Notes under the pieces: model-generated
What the model saw: the letters and a program-made list of their open reading frames with translations, nothing else
The model's database searches: none
Told to the model about the DNA's origin: nothing
Assembly (NCBI GenBank): GCA_028753945.1
Contig: JAPNXP010000001.1
Span: 4,516,501 to 4,580,500 of the forward strand
Source: Hexactinellida sp. DTS-2022
Lineage: Eukaryota; Porifera; Hexactinellida
Reading direction: 5' to 3'
DNA length: 64,000 nt
Part shown: positions 57,191-64,000 of the stretch, piece after piece
Layout: the number at the start of each line of letters is the position of its first letter
How positions within the stretch are numbered: position 1 is the stretch's first letter
Position numbers and translations under genes: made by a program

Positions 57191-57441
57191 CAGAGACGGA
57201 ACCGGTCGGGTCTGACCGGTACAGGTCGGATCGGGTCGGGTCGGGTACCGGTCGGAACCCTGACCGGCCGGTCGAGATCTCTATATGATCTATTCGGTAT
57301 CATAATATCATAGTTTGTTTTCTATTATTTATAAATTATTGCTAGCTATGATTGACCGGTCGACCGGCCGGTCGGGTCGGGTCAAATTTCCAACTGCACC
57401 GGTCGGGTCGGGTATGAAAATCCCGACCGGTTCCATCTCTG
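57191..57441. mobile_element. 251-bp hAT MITE, GGTCGGGTCGGG-rich
   Basis: An exact 8-bp TSD CTGTATTA lies at 57183-57190 and 57442-57449. Ends are CAGAGACGGAACCGGTCGGG and CCCGACCGGTTCCATCTCTG. Subterminal ACCGGTCGGG arrays are on both sides. Confidence 0.93.
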
Positions 57442-57572
57442 CTGTATTACCAGAGACTACTTTCCGGTAATATGATACAGTACACTCAAACTGAATAAAT
57501 ACTCAATTAGTTCTAACATATAATTAACTTATTCATGAAAACGTATATTGTACTTTATATCAGAAAAACTTA

Positions 57573-58409
57573 ATGGTTTTCGTTAATCGTTCGAGTGAAA
57601 TAGAATGTATCGAATTGGGGAAGTATCAATTAAGCTTCTTGAACCTAAGAGATAATGTGAAAAATTTCCGCGGAGTTAGAGGTGCGTGTATGGATGAAGT
57701 TACACAGAATATATTTCTTACAGTCTCAGTGAGTGGCATGGTTTATGTTTATAACATAAAAGGAAGTTTTCTCTATCAATTTGGGAGTAAGTCCCCTCTT
57801 ACACATCTTCGTAATCCTTGGTACAACTTCGTGTTCCGCAGTTTGCTATACGTCAGTGACTACAGTGTCGGTAAAATTTCTATCTACTCACTAGAAGGTG
57901 ACATCATTACTAGTTTTGACGGGTTTGGGCAATCTAAATATAAATTTAACCAACCGAATGGAATGGTTATAGAACCATCAACAGGGGACTTTTACATTTG
58001 TGATACTGTTCAGGAAAAAGTTATGTGGATTCATGATCATGGGCTGGGCGTAAACACATTTGGTGAACATATCCTTTCTTCTCCACACGAAATAAAGTTG
58101 TCGCAAGAGACACTATTTATTCTCAGTAATGGAGGAATACATAATTTTTCGCTAAATGGAATGTATCTCTCAAAGACTGAACTAGAAGCTGATTCCAAAT
58201 ATGGCTATTATTTTTTGGTTGGAGAAAACAATGAAATTATTATTAGCGATGGCGGAAAACATATTTATGTATCAGATAAAACTGGAAAACTACTGGCAAC
58301 TTATAACAGGAATTTGGAAAACAAACATGGACATATGCCTTGTATCATCAAGTACAAGACTATGATAGTAGCGATTCAAAATGGCGAATCTTCGAAATTT
58401 AATAGTTGA
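57573..58409 (+). CDS. NHL-repeat beta-propeller protein
   Basis: A 278-residue frame from ATG with at least four NHL-type blades: GSFLYQFGSKSPLTHLRNPW, NFVFRSLLYVSDYSVGKISI, GQSKYKFNQPNGMVIEPSTG with DFYICDTVQEKVMWI, then SSPHEIKLSQETLFILSNGG and NEIIISDGGKHIYVSDKTGK. NHL propellers bind RNA or protein and often form the C terminus of TRIM proteins. Here no RING, B-box or coiled coil precedes the repeats; transposons lie immediately upstream, so either a free-standing NHL protein or the 3' exon of a larger gene. A decayed NHL relative lies 2-3 kb downstream on the other strand. Confidence 0.75.
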   Translation: MVFVNRSSEIECIELGKYQLSFLNLRDNVKNFRGVRGACMDEVTQNIFLTVSVSGMVYVYNIKGSFLYQFGSKSPLTHLRNPWYNFVFRSLLYVSDYSVGKISIYSLEGDIITSFDGFGQSKYKFNQPNGMVIEPSTGDFYICDTVQEKVMWIHDHGLGVNTFGEHILSSPHEIKLSQETLFILSNGGIHNFSLNGMYLSKTELEADSKYGYYFLVGENNEIIISDGGKHIYVSDKTGKLLATYNRNLENKHGHMPCIIKYKTMIVAIQNGESSKFNS

Positions 58410-58410
58410 A

Positions 58411-58605
58411 TCTAATTTCTTTTCAATTTGATAACATATTGTTTGATTAGCTTGTTATATTTGTTTATGGGAAATTCAAGAATGCGAGTATGTGCTGTTA
58501 TATATTAAATACTTTAATTTAATTTCTTTTCAATTCAATAACATATTGTTTGATTAACTTTTTATATTTGTTTATGGGAAATTCAAGAAAACGAGTATTA
58601 TGTGC
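58411..58605 (+). repeat. Tandem duplication of about 100 bases after the NHL gene
   Basis: Two copies of a unit containing AATTTCTTTTCAATT, AACATATTGTTTGATTA and GTTTATGGGAAATTCAAGAA, with minor differences. It duplicates the presumed 3' UTR. Confidence 0.85.
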
Positions 58606-58609
58606 AATA

Positions 58610-60470
58610 GTGACAGATTTGGAATTAATGCATGCCTCTATCTGTGGCACAATATCCTGTGGAGGTTTAAGCGGTATAGTGAGAATTATAATACAGTCAA
58701 CTTAAGAACCCAATTAATTGGTGGCTCTTAGCTCTTTTTCAGAGTCCACTGTACATATATGTATATGCTAAGTGGACTACAATAGAACCTGTTAATGACG
58801 GCTATCAAGGAAATGGCCAAAATTGTCGTCATGTACAGGTGACTGCTATACGTACACACTGCACAGATAGATTATAATATGGGAAGTCATGTGGGGACCT
58901 ATAGTGGCCGTTATAGAGACAGGTTCTAGTTCTACTGTATATGATAGTATATTTAAAATGGGTGAAATCTCATCGATGTTGTATCATTAGAATTAATTGT
59001 AGACAAAAACGGTTAATACTTAATTCTGGTTCCCTACAAAGCTTTTTAATGCTAGTGGCACCTGTTAATACGAATACTCGGAAGAGAGGAATAAATTTAG
59101 ATGGTTCCATTGGGTTATTATAGTGTTTATAGTATTTGACTTACCAATAGTAGTGAGTACAGGCATTTCAATAGGAACTGGTTAGTTCGCTACAGAAATA
59201 GTAGAGTTCGTAGTAAACATATTATTTCAAGACAGAAAGAGGATTCATAAAGTTAGAACATCAGCATCATTACGATAGTCAATATATTTTTATTTTTCGT
59301 ATTAATGCAAATAGAGAAAACTCAGCGTTGAATGTATCTATAGTAAATTTCATTCATGAATTCAAAAGAATTTAGGAATTATGGCACCCAGGTATCCGTT
59401 TAAGTTTTATATTTTCGATGCATGGCCTACATCGACCATTCTGACAAAATTGCTAACATTGAAGTATTGCGTTCGAGTTCTATGGCCTAGTTCGTATCAT
59501 TAATTGTAAATTTCATTCAAGAAAAATATCTTAGGAATTATGGCACCTTGAATATCATTCAATCAATTGTAGACTGCTTAATTTTTGAACGTTTTAATTG
59601 TGAAAAGTTCCAACATGCGCTCCCAATTCCATAATTTAGTATTTGGTGATTTCAGTGCATATACGTACTTATTAACATAAATTTCAGAAATAGTTTCCAT
59701 AAAATTTTCGATAATTATAGGTAACAAATTTAAAGCGTAAATATTTGGCACAAAATTTAACAAATTATGTTGTTTTAATTTATATGCTTACAGTAGTTAC
59801 ATTCGTCCTCGTTAGTACCGTCAAAATGTTGTTCGCCTTATCCGGAATTCGTATAAACCGATTACATTTACAGGTTCTACTGTAGTTTATATAACTTGGC
59901 AGTTGCCACTGCCTGAAATTACATTAATTCAAAAGTGTTTGCCGATATACGTGTATAATTAATTCCTGAAACATTTGTTACAATAGTAATTACCGTATGG
60001 AGCTTATTGTTTTCGTGGGCCAAATTTATCCAGAAATTTTTTGAAAAATACAAAGATATTATTTCGGTTGGTTCTGTTTCTCAGCGACAGTATACATACC
60101 GTAGTTGCCAAAATCAATGTACAGTAGAACTTCGTTAGTACGAATACGGTTAATTCGAACAAACAGTTCCGTAAAACAGGTCCCTATAAATGGCTATAAT
60201 GGCTATGCAATGGGTATTACTCCGGTTAATACGAACTCCTGATAAATTTGACTAGACCAATGCTAGTTTATTGACCCGGGGCTTATTCGAATCAATACAG
60301 TAAGTACAACAATGAGATAGTATGAGAGTTAATGTTGTGTTCAAAGGTCTAAAAATGATAATAAATAAAATAAATACTATTATAAGATGAGAATATATAT
60401 TTGAAGACCATAGTTTTCATTTCTAGCTACGACAACTAAACTTAAAGTATTAGAGTTACTCCAGTAGGGT
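58610..60470. other. Intergenic stretch with MITE remnants and diverged duplications
   Basis: Pogo-like fragments: 58692 (CAGTCAACTTAAGAACC), 58785-58935 (GAACCTGTTAATGACGGC paired with GCCGTTATAGAGACAGGTTC), 59790-59883 and 60123-60300 (CAGTAGAACTTCGTTAGTAC). A diverged repeat with TTAGGAATTATGGCACC and ATGGCCTA occurs at about 59350-59450 and 59480-59560. No gene signature. Confidence 0.5.
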
Positions 60471-60479
60471 AGTTAAACC

Positions 60480-61615
60480 CTCCTATTCCATCTCTTCTCC
60501 CTCCGATGGTGCAATGAGATTTCCTTCTTTCGAGAATGCTTTTATGTTGTCAGCACTTTGGTCGCTAATAATTTGATTTTCCTGTGAGTCCAAACAGAAG
60601 TACCAAGCATCATAACCTGTGGCTGGTTCCCTCGTGTGATGATAGATCGTAGCGTATCTCCTGTGTGGGAGAATACATGGTTACAGGGAGAGACGTCACT
60701 TCGCATAACACATACACTGAATCAGTTGTTAGTTTTATATCCCAAGGCAGTTGAATTAACTGTTCAGTTAGAGTCCATATATAGTGTACTATTAAGGATT
60801 TGCACTATGTTGTTGTAATTATCTGCCACATAAACATCTCCGTTAGTAGAAACAGCGAGGTTAGTAGGAATATCGAACTCCTCATTCCCAGATCCCTCTC
60901 TTCCTAACTTTGCTACAAATCGTATGTCAGATTATAGTTTAAACTGAAACACCGCGTGTACTCCTATATCCGTAACGTACATGTTGTCTGTGTGTATAGC
61001 TATACATCGTGGATTCTTTATATGCTTGTAAGTATAACGGTTTAGGAACTCACCTCCATCTGATAATATGGAGATACGCGAGAAATTATGGAATATATTA
61101 CCCACTGTAACATAATATGGTTTGTATTTCTGTCAATCGCTACAGCATTAGGAACACATAGCTCTCCGGGAGCTCTGCCTGTCTTCCCAACAGCTAGGAT
61201 CGGTATAATGGCTTCGTATCTGGGTACAGCTGGCACTTCCTCCTCCCGTATCTCTCCGAGAGCAGCTATCAGCTGTTCCAGGTGTCCGTACTCTCCTCGG
61301 TACACCACGCGTGTCTCCGGCAGAGGCGTGCTCACCTCTTCCAGCTTACACTCCACTTCCCTCAGAAGCAACTGTGTGTGTCTCCTGGAGAATATTCTCC
61401 TTCATGACTCTCTCTCAATCTCTCCTTTCGTCGCTTCTAATTGCTGGCGTCCCTCTATCTCTGCGTTCCTTCTCTCCTGAACTGTTTTTAGGAGAGTCAT
61501 TTTCATTGCATTCACACACACGATAATTCGGTCGCAGAATGTATTTATTTGTCTCGATTGTGTCTAAGGGAAGTGCAAGGTCAGGAAATCTAGCGGCCAT
61601 TTGAATATCCAATAA
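60480..61615 (-). pseudogene. Coiled-coil/NHL (TRIM-NHL-like) gene, disrupted
   Basis: Minus-strand reading shows an N-terminal segment (MDIQMAARFPDLALPLDT) and a coiled-coil-like charged segment (KERRNAEIEGRQQLEATKGE). An EV-rich linker ends in GKTGRAPGELCVPNAVAIDR, the start of NHL blade 1. NHL blades follow: NPRCIAIHTDNMYVTDIGVH, then NEEFDIPTNLAVSTNGDVYV with ADNYNNIV. Pieces fall in different frames: a shift in the coiled-coil region near 61440, another near 61110, and an in-frame TAA at about 60930 between blades. Downstream frames to 60480 are broken. TRIM-NHL proteins have the same coil-then-NHL order; no RING or B-box is visible. Unrecognised introns could account for some breaks. 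Confidence 0.6.
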
Positions 61616-62177
61616 AACTCTACCAATGCATGCAAACTACCAAAAAGCAGGAAATTGTGTCTATTTGATGATATGTTCATTTCAAGCATCTAAAAAATAA
61701 ATACAAATACTAAGCATAAATTAAACCCTAGAATGTGTCAACTTGAAATATAAAAGCATTCCTTTGCAATTTTATACAGTTGCTAGAGCCTGCATATTTT
61801 CACATAAAAAGTGACAATTTGAACTCCAGTGTTTGTAAGAGAGCGTTAGGATTTAAGAGCTACCAGTATTTCAACACACAGCTACTCCTATCTCGCTAGA
61901 TACCAAGTAGATTACGCAGACAATACAACCACGTTTTCACCACAATAAGTTATCAGGTGTGTTATAGAAAGATAATTTGTGCCAGTGCGCAGCGAAGGGG
62001 TGGCGGGGGTGGCGCAGTGCACTTATAACTGGTCAATTTTATTGTTCTCAATTTTAAACAGATTCTAAATACACGAAATAAGAGGAGTGCTATATTATAA
62101 GTAAATATTTATTAGAATAGATCAAACCTTACAATTATTGGGTTATATTTATAACATGTAATCCGATTATCCGAATG

Positions 62178-62852
62178 TCAGTGATCGGTTGCCTCTGTTA
62201 GAAAAGTGAGACTTTCAGAAGGTTTACAAGAAGCTTGGCTCGAGGAGCGACTGGACCCTTTCCTTTTGCGACTCAACTCCTTCTGAAGCTGGAGTTTGTC
62301 CATAAAGAACACTCTCTGCCAACCCACTTCCGGCTGAGATGCGAAATCTCTCACCTCAGCAGACGCCTTCCCCAGATGCACGAGGTAGATCTGCTCCCAC
62401 ATCGCCTCAGAAAGACATAATTTCCGCAGGTCTCGGCACACCTGAGAGAGGGAGAACACCTCTCTCAGGTTTAGAAAAGAGATTATTCTAATAAGCGCGC
62501 GAGGAGGTAGCTTCAGGAGCCAGCTCCCACCTATAGAGCAGAAGATACGACGCGCTATAAGGGTGCCAAAAACAGCAATTACGTTAGACTGTATGGTAGA
62601 ATTCTCCAAATATTCATCAATGAAGAGTGCAGTCTCGGACGGAGCAGCAGATTGTGGCTGAGTCAGATTGCGAGGATTTATTGCCCATTTTCTCCAGATG
62701 ATGCCCTCCGAGGTTGCTTTCAGATAGCAGAAGTCTTTCTGAGGTGGCCTCTCTTGTGCGCTCAGTTCTAACACCAATTCTCCGGCTTCTATTAACCTAC
62801 GCTTCTTTATACTGTCAGCAGCACAGCTATTTAGCTGGATGCTATCTGCCAT
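62178..62852 (-). CDS. FBXO36: F-box only protein 36
   Basis: A single-exon 224-residue protein. The N-terminal RPPQKDFCYLKATSEGIIWR, the segment EYLENSTIQSNVIAVFGTLI, the F-box (LPPRALIRIISFLNLREVFS, continuing to LCLSEAMWEQIY) and the tail GWQRVFFMDKLQLQKELSRK follow the layout of FBXO36 along nearly its whole length. The F-box binds SKP1, making it a substrate receptor of an SCF (CUL1) ubiquitin ligase. It is about 35 residues longer than the human protein, with an extra N-terminal stretch and a Ser-rich tail. The substrate is unknown in general. Confidence 0.9.
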   Translation of the reverse strand: MADSIQLNSCAADSIKKRRLIEAGELVLELSAQERPPQKDFCYLKATSEGIIWRKWAINPRNLTQPQSAAPSETALFIDEYLENSTIQSNVIAVFGTLIARRIFCSIGGSWLLKLPPRALIRIISFLNLREVFSLSQVCRDLRKLCLSEAMWEQIYLVHLGKASAEVRDFASQPEVGWQRVFFMDKLQLQKELSRKRKGSSRSSSQASCKPSESLTFLTEATDH

Positions 62853-63480
62853 AATCTTGATACAAACTAACTACATTGTATAGTGTGGTAAGTATAATTA
62901 TTTGAGTGCATTCAGTTTAGACAAACTGGAACAAAACTGTCAAGTGCTAGTTTCATTTATTTCAAGATAAGCGGATATTAGATTTCGATAAAAGCGGAGT
63001 TTTGATTTAGCCAATTCGGTATAATCGGAATAATTACACCTAGATTAAATTAGCAGGCTTTGGAATTCGTCAGACTTTGTTATAAGCGTGTATTTCGTTA
63101 TATCAGAGTTCGTTATAACAGAAGTTCACTGTATGGTACACCCAAATTAACCCACATAAAAAACATTAATTCAGAAAGTAAAGTGACTTGATTGATAACA
63201 TTAGAAAGGCAATTATATTTGAGGTTAGACAGGGGCAGAGGACTTAGGCTATTGTTAAAATTAAAATTAATATACTGTATATATAAATCCCTTATTCAGT
63301 TGAAAATAAACACAACCTAAAACTATATATAACGTGGATATATGTATATTGCAGGCGTGCACACTGTATTTCTTCTCACCTAACATTCAATTATTAAATA
63401 ATACCGCTAAACTCTAAACATTCGAAGCAGTAATTAACAAGCACGCTGGTATATTGATATATTAAACGAGTGTGAGAGCA

Positions 63481-64000
63481 TTATATCTTCGGATCAGAAC
63501 TGAATAGACTCTCCCTGGGGGAATTTGCTCCCGGACCCACTTGATCATATCCGATAGCATCCAACACCTGTGAGAACGTATCTTCGTCTCCTGTCTCCAG
63601 ATGCAACACTTCCTTATCATCATGCACGTGGCTGGGACTGAGTGGGCGGAGAGCAGAGGCGCTGAGGTTTCCTCGGATCTGAGACATGCGCTCATAGAGA
63701 TTTAAGTCAACACCGGCTGCAGTGGCTTCCACGAGTCGGTCATTCTTGACCTCATCCATGGTCTCTCGGATGAGACGCTCCACGTTCGAGTCGAAGTTAG
63801 GGTCGACTAGATCTGGGGATTTATACAGGTGAGCAGTGCCTACCCTGAATCCCGGCTTGGAGCGTACGGCCCCAGCCGGCTCGTCCAGCTGCATGTCCTC
63901 CATACAGTCCATCATCTCCAGCTCGTCCAGAAGCGACGGGTTCTGGGAGAAGAGAGTCTTGCGCTCCTCGAACTCCTGGTCAGGCTTGGAGTAGGTGTCC
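63481..64000 (-). CDS. C-terminal part of an unrecognised acidic protein (runs off window)
   Basis: The minus-strand frame is open from the window edge to the stop at 63481 (173 codons). The protein is acidic and mostly polar: DTYSKPDQEFEERKTLFSQN, FDSNVERLIRETMDEVKNDR, YERMSQIRGNLSASALRPLS and a final EDTFSQVLDAIGYDQVGPGA. No domain is recognised. Its even codon use and GC-richness relative to surroundings argue it is a real gene. The downstream region to FBXO36 (62.9-63.4 kb) holds a pogo-like remnant (TTATAACAGAAGTTCACTGT) and no gene. Confidence 0.7.
   Translation of the reverse strand, partial: DTYSKPDQEFEERKTLFSQNPSLLDELEMMDCMEDMQLDEPAGAVRSKPGFRVGTAHLYKSPDLVDPNFDSNVERLIRETMDEVKNDRLVEATAAGVDLNLYERMSQIRGNLSASALRPLSPSHVHDDKEVLHLETGDEDTFSQVLDAIGYDQVGPGANSPRESLFSSDPKI

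Noticed and set aside
1-64000. tRNA and rRNA genes
   Set aside because: Scanning for T-loop GGTTCRAAYCC-type boxes with paired acceptor stems gave no convincing candidate by eye; a covariance-model search would be needed to exclude them.

Overview
This is nuclear DNA from an animal. The evidence is a set of animal-type genes (a tandem death-fold NACHT/LRR receptor, a TRAF protein, a SMYD MYND-SET methyltransferase, FBXO36, a PAQR receptor, NHL proteins) lying in AT-rich DNA with dense cut-and-paste and Helitron transposons. The host genes are strikingly intron-poor: proteins of 1121, 960 and 659 residues each read through in one exon. Introns that can be inferred are short (61 bp in a transposase, under about 150 bp in a membrane-protein gene). 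This would fit a compact, early-branching animal such as a sponge, but the sequence alone does not fix the phylum.

Layout. 1-4.5 kb: no genes, only dispersed repeats with palindromic cores and one complete inverted-repeat transposon. 4.8-5.95 kb: a predicted 7-TM protein (minus). 6-11.2 kb: transposons, including a MULE whose zinc-finger coding region is split by a MITE, and a 1.07 kb near-perfect palindrome. 11.2-14.6 kb: the NLR gene (minus). 14.6-18.1 kb: no gene seen. 18.1-19.4 kb: SMYD (plus). 19.5-23.2 kb: minisatellites and Helitrons. 23.6-26.5 kb: a cap-methyltransferase gene (minus). 26.7-27.8 kb: two hAT MITEs. 28.1-30.1 kb: acyl-CoA oxidase (minus). 30.4-33.5 kb: foldback elements and one small terminal exon. 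33.9-35.0 kb: TRAF (minus). 36.2-36.7 kb: an unknown small protein. 40.6-44.9 kb: a complete but decayed P-type transposon. 45.2-45.8 kb: abutting Helitrons. 47.8-49.4 kb: PAQR receptor and a probable RPP38 (both minus). 50.3-57.0 kb: a Ty3/gypsy element inside a MITE and itself carrying several nested transposons. 57.2-61.6 kb: an NHL protein and a decayed NHL relative. 62.2-62.9 kb: FBXO36. 63.5-64.0 kb: the 3' end of an unrecognised gene running off the window.

The host genes are independent units, not an operon. The NLR (tandem DED-like domains) and the TRAF protein could both act in innate signalling, but their 20 kb separation gives no direct link. The most unusual gene is the 960-residue cap methyltransferase. 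Its N-terminal half is CMTR2-like with catalytic motifs intact; it is joined through a G-patch to a CMTR1-like half with a degraded SAM motif and Lys-to-Arg at a catalytic position. The other striking feature is the transposon stratigraphy: target-site duplications are preserved for more than ten elements, so insertion order can be read directly.
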